This document shows, piece by piece, positions 23,871 to 34,300 of a DNA stretch of 64,000 nucleotides; within the stretch, counting starts at the first letter, position 1; each line of letters starts with the position of its first letter. The stretch is from positions 10,517,001-10,581,000 of the forward strand of contig NW_026623100.1 of assembly GCF_023065955.2 (NCBI RefSeq), written 5' to 3'. Under the pieces are notes generated by a model. That model made no database searches, was not told where the DNA came from, and saw only the letters and a program-made list of their open reading frames with translations. Position numbers and translations under genes: made by a program. Source of the stretch: Ursus arctos (taxonomy: Eukaryota > Chordata > Mammalia > Carnivora > Ursidae).

Positions 23871-25492
23871 AGATGAGGTGCAATATACTTAGAAATAACA
23901 GAGTCCTCTTTCTTTTGCTGTATCAGGGAGGTTCTCAGGGATAGCTGTGGGGTTTTCTGGAGCCCTGGGGAGGGGTGGGGGTGGAAAAAAGAAACCCCTG
24001 CTCTTAGCTTTGTGGTTGTCTGTGTGCTTCCAGAACTACATGGTTCTCTGTTTCCTTTGAACCTTTAGCAAAGCCTTGCTAACCTTTTAGCCTTTTCTCA
24101 ACCCAGCTTCAAGGTTTGGTCCGAGAAGCATTAAGGAGGGAAAGAGCTGTCTTGAGCCACATGGCAGAGCCCTGGGGACTCGAGTACTCAGCAAGAAGGT
24201 GGGAGGGGGAGGGGGACATTTTTAAAGGATGAAGGTGCTTGCTCTACCAGATGCCAGATAATTTCCCATTTTCCTAACATATTCACATAGTTTCCTACCA
24301 CTTTCTATTTTGGGTGTTGACACCATGTTCTTTCTCAGCCTTAGCTAATCACCAAGAACTTTGGTTTTTGTTCTCTCAAAACCACCAGTAACTTCAAAAG
24401 CCACCCACAGCATACACAAATAAAGCCAGAGGCTTGAGATATTTTGGAACAAATACAATTCGTAGGTGAAAAGGTGACTTATAGAGTCAATAAATATTTA
24501 GTAGTTAGAACAAAAAAATGTGATTTTGAATATCAAGAAGCAGAGGCTCAAGGTGAGAGAAGGGTGTGTAGATTTGCTTGTAGTTGTTCAGTTTGAGGAC
24601 TTTGAAAAGAGGAAACACACCTAACAAAGTCATTGTCTCAGAATGATGAGTCACCTGTCCATTTCAAATGCAGGTTATTAACTTGGGGGGCTGTAGACTG
24701 ATTCCCAATATATATTTATTCCTTTCATGTGCAAGGGATTTACAAAGGTCTTAACCATCAAAGGGGGCTTTTAAGTGAATAGCTTGTGCCAAAGGGATAT
24801 TTAAAAATTTTAAAGGAAACTTCTCTTTATATGCTCAAGTAAATGGGATCTGTCTTCAGCCTTTTTTCCCTGCCTCAGTTTCTTCTATTTGGGATTTTGG
24901 TCCTGCTTAAAGCCAGAGATGGAGAGAGCCCCTTCCAGATAGTTATGCAAACGTTGGCTTCTCCCTGTCCTCAGTTGTCTGTAGGGAGAAATCATCGACC
25001 CACCATCCTAGGATGTGGTGCAGATTCTGGGTGGTTCCCACATAACACCGCCGAAGTTGCTGATAATTTGCACGTCAGGTAACACTCTCTGACATTAGCT
25101 TTATCTCTTCTACCTGGAGCGTGAAAGTTTCTCGAGTGTAAGCTGTTGTGGCCTCTGTCTCTGCGGGGACACAGTTCACGTTCATCTTCCCTCCCTGCCG
25201 GAAAAGCTCCAGCTCTTGGGGCACACAATTGGGGTGGGGGCATCCTGGGCTGTGCAATCAGCAGACTAAGGCTTCCCTGCGGGCTCTCTAGTTGATTAGC
25301 TGAGCGACCACCCGAGGCCAGTAAGTTTCCTAAGACGGTCTTCTTAAATGGACCAGCCTCTCTTTAAAAGAAAAAAAAGGGGGGAGTCAGCGAGCCTGAG
25401 AAGTCATCAGCAGCCCTTCTTCCCACACTTGTGGTATCACAACAATGATTCACCTCAACACAGGGCGGCAGCTTCCCTAATTAGCCTGGAGA
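23871..25492. other. Unique DNA upstream of the CpG island
   Basis: No repeats recognised. Possible regulatory sequence: an AP-1-type TGAGTCA lies at 24,647-24,653. GC content rises toward 25.1 kb, and CpG dinucleotides begin to appear from about 25,030. No exon is supported. Confidence 0.5.
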
Positions 25493-25514
25493 CGCTCGGG
25501 ACCCACACAGTTAT

Positions 25515-25552
<38 letters not shown>

Positions 25553-25630
25553 CTTTTACTTTTATTCAAATGCACACTTCCCACCCACTGCGCCCACTCC
25601 CCTCGGTCCGCTCAGGACCCACACAGTTAT

Positions 25631-25672
<42 letters not shown>

Positions 25673-25728
25673 CTTTTACTTTTATTCAAATACACACTTC
25701 CCACCCACTGCGCCCACTCCCCTCGGCC
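25493..25728. repeat. Tandem duplication of a CA-repeat-bearing unit
   Basis: Unit 1 is 25,493-25,608 (116 bp) and unit 2 is 25,609-25,728 (120 bp). Each runs CGCTC, GACCCACACAGTTATAAACA, a CA tract, CCCCTTTTACTTTTATTCAAA, then CCCACTGCGCCCACTCCCC. The CA tracts are 17 and 19 repeats and account for the 4-bp length difference. Only a few other substitutions separate the units. The block abuts the CpG island. Confidence 0.97.
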
Positions 25729-26101
25729 CCGGGCCCGCGGGCCGCCGGCTTTGCTAGGCGGATCCGGAGCGGCCCAGGCCCCGCGCCGTCGGGCCGCGAA
25801 GCCCCCTGGTGACCTGGAAGGTTGAGGCTGGAGTCGGGCCGAAGCCCTCTCCTCGAGGGCGCGCCGGGGCGCCGGGGTGTGAACACCTCGTCCTCCAGGC
25901 CCGTCGGGGTCGCCCGGGGACCCCGGCCTCGCCAAGGTAGGGGTGGCCCGGCCAGGAGCCCCGACAGCGCGGCAGAGCCGGCCAGCCGAATCAGGGCGGC
26001 GGGAGCAGCCTCGGGCTGGGGAGTGGTCCTGGCCCGGCGCACGGGGACAGCGAGGGCCCGCCGGCGTCTTCCTCCACCAGCTGTCGGCCGCGACTGGGCC
26101 G

Positions 26102-26155
26102 GCAGGGCGGCAGGGCGGCAGGGCTGCAGGGCGGCGGCGGCGGCGGCGGCGGGAG
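26102..26155. repeat. GCAGGGCG minisatellite and (GGC)n tract
   Basis: Four 8-bp units of GCAGGGCG type (the third has T in place of the last C-G pair) run straight into about seven GGC triplets. GGC tracts are common in 5' UTRs of CpG-island genes and can expand. Confidence 0.93.
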
Positions 26156-26224
26156 CGGCGCGCCGCGGGGGAGGTGCGCGCGGCGGCCGCGGGCGAGCGG
26201 AGAGGCGCGGCGTCCGCCCCCGCC

Positions 26225-26260
26225 GAGCCGTGAGGAGCCGTGAGGAGCCGAGCGGAGCCG
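26225..26260. repeat. Short GAGCCGTGAG tandem repeat
   Basis: Two perfect 10-bp units (26,225-26,244) followed by two degenerate units beginning GAGCCG. Lies within the CpG island. Confidence 0.9.
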
Positions 26261-26790
26261 GCGCGCCCGGCGCTGGGAGCGCGCGCCAAAGCAGGCTGAG
26301 GGCCGTCCGCGGGAGGGTCGCGCCCGCGCCCGCGCCGCGCTCTCGGCCGGGCCCCGGACTGTGGCGAGGCCAGCGGCCACCTGCTGCGTCGCGCCGCGGG
26401 CCTCAGCGTTCCCGCGCGGGCGGCGGAGTGGTTTCGGGCGGGGGCCGCCGCGCGCGCGCGCCCACGGCAGAAGCCTTCCCCGCACCCTGAGGACGGTGTC
26501 CCTCCTGCGCGTCGCTGAGTCTGGGCCACGCTCCTGCGCCAGGTACCGGGGTGGTTCGAAGCGCGTTGGCCGCGAAGCGTGCGTGGGCCGACGACCGGTG
26601 GCGTGGGGAGACCCGGGCGGGGCCGGCGCGGACCGAGTCGCGCCCCGACGTCTGACCGGGTGTGGGACGGTCAGGGCAGAGCCCACCCGCCCAGGTGCCT
26701 CTCGGACCGGGGGTTGAGGGCGCGATCCCCGCGGCCGCCTCTTGGGGCAGCGCGGACACGGGCCGAGGTGAGGCAGCCCGCTCACCCAAG

Positions 26791-28010
26791 TGCCCAAAGT
26801 TTCCCCTTGCTCACTTTGCTGGACTTAACTTTGAATTGTGAGGTGAAGCCCAGCAGTTTCAAGCTTTAAGAAAATACGAGAGCAGGGAAGACGGTCTTGC
26901 CGGGTTTGAATTGTTAGTATACGAAGTATTTGCGACTGCTGTCTCTGAAGGCCGTTGCGGGAGAAATTAGCGGATAAATTCACTGTCTTTCTTATGCTTT
27001 AGTTAGTGGTTTATTTGTAAATAGGTTTTAGGCTTCAATTACAAGCCACCAATAAGCGATTTGGGGTTTGATCTAAGACATATTCAAATTGGGGGGTGTG
27101 ATTTTTAAAAAATTATAGTTGACATACAATGTTATTATTATTAGTTTCCGGTGTACAGCATAGTGATTTGACAGTTCTGTACGTTATGCACTGCTCACCA
27201 CAGTGTTCAAATTTTTAATCAACTAAACAGGTCTTGAACAGATGCTTCATATCAGGTAGGGCTTTAATTTGAGGTTAACAAGTGATCAGAGCATAGGTAG
27301 TTACTCAAATGAGCTAACATTTGGCTTTTGAAATGCAAGGAAAAAGAAATGCCACCGTTCGAATTGGACTTGTGTACGTACAGGCTGACAGCTGGCATCG
27401 TGTCACTGCTGAACACTTAATTTTGAGCCAGGAAATTTATCAAGTGGGAGACAAGCAGCTGTGTGATCCTTTTAGTGCCCACCCCATACCTTCTCAAGCT
27501 GATATCTTAAAATATCCTACTTCCTTATTCAAGCCTGCAAGCTTCCTTCATTTACATAACACAGGCTTGGGACCATGGACTAAATCTGTTTAGACCTCTG
27601 GTATTCAACCTGAACTCAGCCACCCTCACCCCCCCAACCGCCACCTGGAATTATGGAACGTGGTGGTCGCTCCTAAGGGCCCTTTGAGGTTATAAAATAC
27701 TGAGGGGAAACATCTGGAGAGGGCCCTGCAGTGGTGTCTGGGATGCCTATCTTTGGGGGCTGGTGGAGAAGGGTTGAGGTGGCTGGTTTCCTGGCTCTGC
27801 CCCAGTGCCGTGCTGAGCCATGTTGGAGCCTGAGGCAAAAGGAAAAATCACTGATAAGAATCCCATCTTTACTTAAAATTGTGATATTTAGTACAATGTG
27901 GATTCTGTGTTTATTTTGATGTTTTAAAACATTGCATTAAGTGTTCGTCTTAGGGAGTTTTTCAGTATCCCCTTAAATATTGTGCCCGAGGTGCCTGCCT
28001 CACTTGCCTC
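26791..28010. other. CpG-island shore and following non-coding DNA
   Basis: Composition falls quickly from GC-rich to AT-rich. No exon is supported. An antisense L1 3' piece at 27,095-27,215 is listed separately. If the CpG island is a + strand promoter, this is probably the start of intron 1 (inference). Confidence 0.5.
27095..27215 (-). mobile_element. L1 3' end fragment, antisense
   Basis: AATTATAGTTGACATACAATG, ATTAGTTTCCGGTGTACAGCA and 'tgcactgctcaccacagtgt' match the same antisense L1 3' segment seen at 1,575-1,660. Confidence 0.85.
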
Positions 28011-28330
28011 ACTCTAGCTCTAGACTTGCTTTGTGAGTCCAGTTTCTTAACCTCTGTAAGCATCCGTTTCCTCATTTATAAAATAAAAAAGCTGGCCCTC
28101 CATGGCTGTTGCCCAGGTGGCGCATAGCATCTGGCTGTTGCGTGGGACTAGGCACGTGGGGCCTGTGAGACGCTGGCTGTCCTATTCACATTGCCCCTCC
28201 GCCTGGTCATCTTGAGCTCGTCACCGAATCCTGGAGTCTCAGTTTGCCGTTCAGCAAAGTGGGAGTACTAATAGCTGGCTCGCAGGGATGCTGGCAGGGT
28301 TAAATGAGAGAATGTGTGTGCAGGCCCTGG
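28010..28330 (+). repeat. Two MIR fragments, sense
   Basis: First piece near 28,015-28,090 (CTTAACCTCTGTAAGCATCC, 'ttcctcatttataaaataaa'). Second near 28,165-28,320 (GAGTCTCAGTTTGCCGTTCA, 'ggcagggttaaatgagagaa'). Both show the 3' half of MIR. Confidence 0.75.
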
Positions 28331-29249
28331 CCCTCCTGGAGGGTAAGTTTTCTGTGAAGGCTTGGGGGTCCTGGATTCACCTTGCAAGCTTGCGACAGCC
28401 TGCTTTGCCTCTGGAGGTTAGCCTTGTGCCTTGTCATACACAGACACTCTTAAATTCTGCTTGTCTTGCATGAAGACCCTTCAGAAGCAGTTCAATCAAA
28501 GTAGAGACGTTTCCTGCTGAGGGTTTCTTTGGGAGCCGCAAAGTTCACCAGCCACAAGTCATCGTATGCAAAACGTTTTATAAGTGAACTTAATTTTGCT
28601 ACTCCAAACAAAACGACTTTGGTTCCCTTTTGGTATATTTAGTCCCCGTTCATGATTGTGATTTTCCTGAGCCCAAGTCAAGTAGTATTACCTCAGTCAC
28701 TATCTAGCCTAAAGCAGCTTGGTCCCTTGAGAGTCAGTGTCTGAGTCTCTCTGGGTTACCCTTGGGGGCCCCTACTCCCCACAGGTGGTCTCTGGGCACC
28801 AGGAGAAGGTTGTAGTCATATCAGGGTGTGTTGGAGAGTGACCTCTTGCTGTCCTCTGGCGAGTTTCCCCTCACCACGACTGAGCCTCCTTTCCCTGTTT
28901 CCGCTGAGTATGGTCCAGTTGGGTTTCACCAGGGTAAGCCATAGCTGGGACCTGGCTCCTGCATCTGGCCTTGAGCTCTGCACACTCCAGGTCTCTTCTA
29001 GGTCTCTCCTGGGCACCTGAGAACCTGCCTAGGTTGGGTGGCACTGTGCTAGGCTTCCATTTTCGCTGTACCAAGCAGTCCCCAGTGTTCCCAGTAGGAA
29101 GCAGGATGAAAACTTCCCATGCTTTCTGTGTTCCCCTCAACCTGCAAGGGATTTTTCTTCCCTTACCATCCCTTCTCCTCTAGGCAAGGTGCACAGGGGC
29201 GGGGGACTCAGTCCCTCCAGGTTCCTCTTTTCTCAGTACCAGAAGAGCT
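28331..29249. other. Non-coding interval
   Basis: Moderate GC and no recognised repeat. Overlapping frames on both strands at 28,816-29,140 have no exon signals or recognisable protein. Confidence 0.5.
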
Positions 29250-29584
29250 TTTTTTTTTTTTAAGATTTTATTTTCAAAGGGTGCCTGGGTGGCTCAGTCA
29301 TTAGGCGTCTGCCTTCGGCTCAGGGCGTGATCCCGGCGTTCTGGGATTGAGCCCCACATCGGGCTCCTCTGCTGGGAGCCTGCTTCTTCCTCTCCCACTC
29401 CCCCTGCTTGTGTTCCCTCTCTCGCTGGCTGTCTCGCTCTCTCTGTCAAATAAATAAATAAAATCTTAAAAAAAAAAAAGATTTTATTTTCAAGTAATCT
29501 CTACAGACAATGTGGGCCTCAAACTTACCACCCCGAGGTCAAGAATTACATGCTTCACCACTGATAGGGCCAGCCAGGTGCCCC
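29250..29584 (-). mobile_element. SINEC: CAN-SINE, antisense, carrying a nested SINE
   Basis: Outer SINE on the minus strand: T-rich tail from 29,250, AAGATTTTATTTTCAA, then after the interruption GTAATCTCTACAGACAATGT to CAGCCAGGTGCCCC. It is atypical in having little of the usual GA-rich block. The flanking AAGAGC plus T tract at 29,243 and 29,585 is its TSD. It was split by a later SINE at 29,278-29,477. Confidence 0.9.
29278..29477 (+). mobile_element. SINEC: CAN-SINE, arctoid-type, nested inside another SINE
   Basis: Sense copy: GTGCCTGGGTGGCTCAGTCA head, 'gggcgtgatcccggcgttct', CTCTGCTGGGAGCCTGCTTC, CTCTCGCTGGCTGTCTCG and (AATA)n tail. Perfect 16-bp TSD AAGATTTTATTTTCAA at 29,262-29,277 and 29,478-29,493, duplicated from the tail of the outer SINE. 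It is clearly younger than its host. Confidence 0.97.
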
Positions 29585-30279
29585 AAGAGCTTTTTTTTTT
29601 TTTTTAATTAATTAATTATTTTAACTTGTGGGGCAGGTCTTCCTTAGGTCATACCTTCTGTCCTCTGTGCATTATGACTTAGAATAAAGCTTTAGGATCA
29701 ACCCTTCCAAGCGCTCCTCTTGATATGCAAAGGGAATTCAAACATCTTTTTCACATCTTTTTGTATTATCCTCAACCCCTGCTCCCCGGGAAAAATCAGA
29801 TGCATCCTGGTGGGTGTGGGAAAGAGGGAGGAACAAACTGGGAAAATAGGAAAGAGGTTCCCTTCCTCTCCCCTTTCTCCATCTTTTTGGCTGGCTGACC
29901 TGGGTTATACGCACTGGACTTCTTAATATGTGAAAGCTGCAGGACCCACTGGAGATGCCAGTCACAAGCTGGGAGGAAATGGGGAAAGAGCAGCTTTGAA
30001 GCTTTGGTGGTGGGTGGGAGAAGAGACTAGCTTTCTGCTTGCACATTACTGAGTCCAGCCCAGTAAACCAGTTTCATGTTTAATGTCTTTCAGACTATCA
30101 CCCCTATTTATGCTGCTGTTTCTTCATCATCAGAATGATCTACCATGTACTTGGCATTTACTAAAAGCATAGGAGAAATACAGAAAAATCCAAGTCACAA
30201 TTAGTCGCTTCTTCAGGGTGCTTAGGAATTATTTGGAGAATAAGATTAGCCTGTAGGAAGCCTAAAGCTGTAAAGCTAA

Positions 30280-30640
30280 GCTCTGGGTTTTGTTCACGTT
30301 CAGTGGAAGGTGAAGTGGTCAGGGAAGGCTTCTTGGAGGAGGTGACTTTAAGTAACATTAAGACTTGGCCACACATGGGGCGCCTGGGTGGCTCCATCAG
30401 TTAAGCGTCTGCCTTTAGCTCAGATCGTGATCCTGGAGTCCCCAGATCAGGCTCCGCATTGGGCTCCCTGCTCAGCAGGAAGCCTGCTTCTCCCTCTGCC
30501 CCTCACCCCATTTGTGCTCTTTTTGTCTCTCAAATAAATAAAATCTTAAAAAAAAAAAAAGACTTAGCCACATGGATGTGAGATGAAAGATAACTTTCCA
30601 TGAGAAGGGGTTCTTAAGTGCCTAGAGACAGAAAGCCTTC
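30280..30640 (-). repeat. L2 fragment, antisense, split by a SINE
   Basis: 'aagtggtcagggaaggcttc' and TTGGAGGAGGTGACTTTAAG are the antisense of the conserved L2 3' coding end. The match stops at the SINE, whose far side continues with one TSD copy. Confidence 0.7.
30379..30559 (+). mobile_element. SINEC: CAN-SINE (SINEC), sense
   Basis: GGCGCCTGGGTGGCTCCATC head, 'agctcagatcgtgatcctgg', CTCCCTGCTCAGCAGGAAGCC, CTTCTCCCTCTGCCCCTC and AAATAAATAAAATC plus A tract. Imperfect TSD AGACTTGGCCACACATGG/AGACTTAGCCACATGG. Confidence 0.95.
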
Positions 30641-31580
30641 CCAGGGGTGGCCTTTCAGGACCCTCTCGTGGCTTGACCTGGTATCATGCTTATCCTTTTC
30701 GTTGTCTAGGTACCTGTAAACACTGGACAGTTACTGTCATCTGCAGGTAGAACAGGAAAGGGCAGCGTTCTAACTTCCTTGTGTTTTTCCTACACAATGG
30801 GAATCGGAGGAGTTTTCATCTAACCCTGTTTTCTTCTATAGATATTTGTATCTGGAAAATAATTTTAAACTTTTAGGTCAGGTCGGTGGTCCTTGAGACC
30901 CATTTGTAATTCTGAGGAATTACCTGAGAATTCTTTGTATTGCTTTAACGTGCTGTCACCTATAATTCTAAGCTCAGTGGGTCATGAACCAGAAGATGCC
31001 ATGGGACTTTAGTGGCTAATTGACAGGACACAGTGAGACAAGTGTAACCACGCAGCCAGGGGTCCCTCCTCACTGGTGTCAGCCCCTGACTCCATGCAGA
31101 TACTTGCCCTGTTCTGAGCACATTCCTGGGAGGAAGCACTCTCAAGAATTTTTTTATGATTAAGGTATCTATGAAAACAAATTACAAAAGATCCTTTTGA
31201 AAGGTGAGGAGTAGAAAGCTATTTGCTCAGGCCTCTTCCTGGCCCTGGTGGGTGAGGCTGATTTGTAAATGTATGAAGTTTGAGAACTTCCAGAATACTT
31301 GGCCTCACCTCTGAGGACCATACACCAGTCTCTCCATGGTTTGTAACCCCAAATTCTCATGTCTGTGGGAGGCAATAGAAGCATTAACCTTGGTGTGTGA
31401 GTTTTCCAAGAAACTGCTCTCAGAACAGCCATCCTGAATGTGGGATATGAAAATGTCAGAGGTGTTTTGCTTTCTTAAAGCAGGTGGTCCAGACAAGGAG
31501 GCAGTCAGGGCTCTGGTCTCAGCTGTGCCACGTAGAGTCCCTGCAACCTCAGGCACTCCATAGAGTGGGGTGGGGGGGTG

Positions 31581-31583
<3 letters not shown>

Positions 31584-31617
<34 letters not shown>
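31584..31617. repeat. (CA)17 microsatellite
   Basis: Thirty-four uninterrupted nucleotides of CA, preceded by a G-rich GGGGTGGGGGGGTG stretch. Confidence 0.98.
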
Positions 31618-31622
<5 letters not shown>

Positions 31623-32239
31623 ATCACTTGAGGTACCGTATCAGCAGAAGAAGTGTTTCATAAAGTATTTATGACTATTATTCTTCCATTGTTTTTTTAG
31701 AAGGTGAAAGGGCACTTATTATAATTCCTAGTCAGCACCCCCTAGTAAGTATCCGGAAGCAATAAAGGGTCCTTCTGCGTCTGAGAGCTGATGGCATTTA
31801 AGGAAAATGAGCAAATCTGCTGCAGAGTGCTCCTGAGCAGAGCTCGTGGTAGCCGGCCTGTGGGAAGCACACAGCGAGAAGTAAGGGGAGGAGACGGCGA
31901 AGGTAGCAGGGATAGGAGAGGTGCGAGGAGGTGGAAGACCGGCAGCACGCGAGTCCGGGCTACACCACATTCACGTGCTCCACCTCTCTCGGCAGCATTA
32001 GTGTCCCTGCTAACGTGTGGCTACACGGAGCAGAGTTCGGGTACTAGCGGCAGGGCCACGAACAGGAGGTGCCCTGGGCCAGTCTCACACACACACTTGT
32101 TCCAGTGGTGTGACATGGGGACAATTCTGCCCTGTCACCTCTGTGGCTCCCCAGTGAGCCTGATGAGCGGCCCTGGGTTAGAGGATCAGAATGGGTGTCA
32201 CCAATGGGTAACCAAACTGCAACCAATATTAGGTTCGTC

Positions 32240-32362
32240 TTCTATATTTAGTCTCATGCATATGAATTATCATGAATATTTAGTACCTTTTGAACATTTA
32301 GTGTATCATGAATATTTACTGCCCAGCTGCCTTGGGTATATTTAGTGCCTCATGAATATTAG
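32240..32362. repeat. Degenerate AT-rich minisatellite-like array
   Basis: TCATGAATATT recurs at 32,270, 32,306 and 32,350 (spacing 36 and 44 bp), each preceded or followed by a TTTAGT motif. The translation shows the same signal as a repeated YHEYL peptide, which is an artefact of the DNA repeat. Confidence 0.75.
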
Positions 32363-34049
32363 GTATCTCTTGTCCTTCCACACCTTTCTATCTATGTTTA
32401 ATACACATGTGCTCTCCTTAATGAGTTTCATCTGTACTAAACATATCTTACAAGTCAGCCATCCAACCCCTTTGCTGTCTTTTCTTTAGAATTAAATATT
32501 ATCAAACAATATACATAACACTAACTTAGTCTCTTAAAATCAGGCTCCAGGTTGACTATATTTCTGTGAAGCCATTGTCCCATTGAGACGGGTGAGTCTG
32601 AGGTGTGCGGGGACCTCTGGGGCCAGGTGGAGGTCTGTATAGGCTCATAGGGCTTGCTCATACTCACTTCGGGTTTGCAGACCGACACCGAACTGCCTGC
32701 TCAGGGCTGGTTTCTGCCCTTGGCTCCTCAGGAGAGAAGTGCCCATGGGAGGATGCCCATCGGTGAGGCTCTACGTGCTGCTCTGAGCCTCGGGCAGGTT
32801 AGCTCTTGTTGCTTGGTTGCAGTTGTGTGGCCAGGCACAACATCTGCCCCCAGCAGGTGCAGGGACAGGAGCACTAGGCATGGGGCCACTCTTGTCCCCA
32901 GGACCAGTACAGAGCTGGGTGTCTTGACTTCTCCTTCCTGGTCTGCAGCTGACGTGGGCCATGCAGCGAGCTGCTCCGAAGCTCCGCGCCCTCTCCGCTC
33001 CTGCTCTTCCCACCTGGGTTTAATACCACACTCATCCTGAGGCTCGTTCTGTCATCTTGCTTTAATACCTTAATTACTTATCTTGTCTTTCCCCCCTCCC
33101 CCCAAGAAGTGGTGGCGAGAACTTTTTCGTGGGTCTTCTCTGCGTGAAGGATTTATGACTTGGAAGCCGCAAGCGCGAACTCTGCTCATGGAAGCGAGGA
33201 GGAGGACGGGGTCCGTTGGTGGGTCAGACCCATGCGCTTGACGTCTGAATCCCTCGGTCAGGCCACCTCACCTGGTGGTGACTCACTCTCTGCGAACTGG
33301 GACTGTCTGCACAGGATCCGAAGTGGTCACGCATGTTTGGTGGTTGCTGGGTGTCAGCCGCATGCTGCGTCGGAAGCCAGATCACCGTGTAGTAGCATTT
33401 CCAGTGTGCTGTCTGGCTCAGGGGGGCTCTTCAAGTACAAACACAAAACATTTTGCAGATCTGAGTCACTGTTTTCTGAGGCTCGGCCAGTGTCATCTTG
33501 TCTCCCTCGTGGCCTTCCTGAGCAAAGATGGTTCTCGCAGTTGAGGTGCTCAAGTAAGCGAGGCTTCCCTGGTACGACGCTTAGAACTGAAATCGCTGGG
33601 GTGTTTCGTGGGTCCTGGGGCATCGCGGGGGCATCGCTAGGTGGTGAAGGGACGACTGCAGACAGGACTTGGCCAGGCCAGCAAGCAGGGAAGGCCCAGA
33701 AGGCAGCGGACTTGGCGCGGAGCAGGCCTGCCAGCTGGCGGGAGTGCCGACCCGACTTGTGATTTGGCTCGTCACAGTCAGGCTGCTCCCTGGCGGCTCC
33801 CTCAGGCGGCATGAGGCCAGGTGCTGCCCAGCACACCGTCTCCGGCACCCAGTGAACCCGGGCGTGGGACGGCAGTGGGCGTCGTGATAGATTTGGGCAC
33901 ATACCCTCCCGAACTTCTGTCTGGGCTAGACTGAATATGCGAGTGTGTGTGTGTACAAAAGTACATATTTAATGCAGAGAAGTAATGTCTATGTTGTCTT
34001 GTGCTGCCTTTTCAGAGCTAGTGGCGTGTGTTGAGTCCCTTTCTCCCAT

Positions 34050-34300
34050 CATTAGATATTCTTCCTTCGCATCGTTTGCGTGGCTGTGAGGAACTCCCAT
34101 CGTGTGGGTAGGCCCAGCTTATTTCTCCAAGTCCTCTGTGGGATGGACGTTTGCTTAGGTTATTTTCAGCCTCTTGCCTCTTAGTAACAGCAGGACGGTG
34201 AACAGTCTTGTCCATGCTCTTTTGCACGTTTGTCTGGTTGGTTCCTTCCAAGTACTAGCTCGTAAGTAGATTTCCTGTGTATGTACCTGTCTCCTCTGAT
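34050..34300 (-). mobile_element. Old L1 3' fragment, antisense
   Basis: 'ctgtgggatggacgtttgct', AGGTTATTTTCAGCCTCTTG and GAACAGTCTTGTCCATGCTC keep the order of an antisense L1M 3' UTR, strongly diverged. Confidence 0.65.

Larger units (their letters stand above)
25729..26790. promoter_or_regulatory. CpG island, probable TATA-less promoter with first exon
   Basis: About 1 kb of extremely GC-rich DNA with dense CpG in a genome otherwise depleted of it. It holds a GC box (GGGCGGGGCC, 26,615-26,624), a CG-alternating tract (26,449-26,461), a GGC trinucleotide tract and short GC-rich minisatellites. No TATA box is visible. Candidate + strand splice donors are GCCAAG/GTAGGG (25,936), GCCAG/GTACCG (about 26,540) and CCGAG/GTGAGG (about 26,765). 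Long frames occur on both strands, as expected from GC bias, and none looks like a known protein. The gene is not identified and the direction is unproven. Confidence 0.85.
30641..34049. other. Non-coding interval with chance ORFs
   Basis: Holds a (CA)17 tract (31,584-31,617) and a degenerate repeat (32,240-32,362), listed separately. Frames of 184 codons (31,791-32,345, +), 200 codons (33,160-33,762, +) and 182 codons (33,354-33,902, -) overlap each other or begin with non-ATG codons, and none resembles a known family. A pyrimidine-rich AG at about 33,088-33,107 is a weak acceptor candidate. The 33.5-33.9 kb stretch has more CpG than its surroundings. Confidence 0.45.

Noticed and set aside
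25627..26797. Long ORFs in the CpG island (up to 300 codons minus, 222 codons plus)
   Set aside because: They overlap on both strands, consist mostly of A, R, G and P from GC bias, and match no family I recognise. The longest minus frame ends within a CA microsatellite.
31791..32345. 184-codon + frame
   Set aside because: No recognisable domain. Its C-terminal YHEYL repeats come from a DNA repeat, and a minus frame overlaps it. Most likely chance.
33160..33902. 200-codon + and 182-codon - overlapping frames
   Set aside because: The + frame starts at TTG, not ATG. The two overlap each other and neither resembles a known protein.
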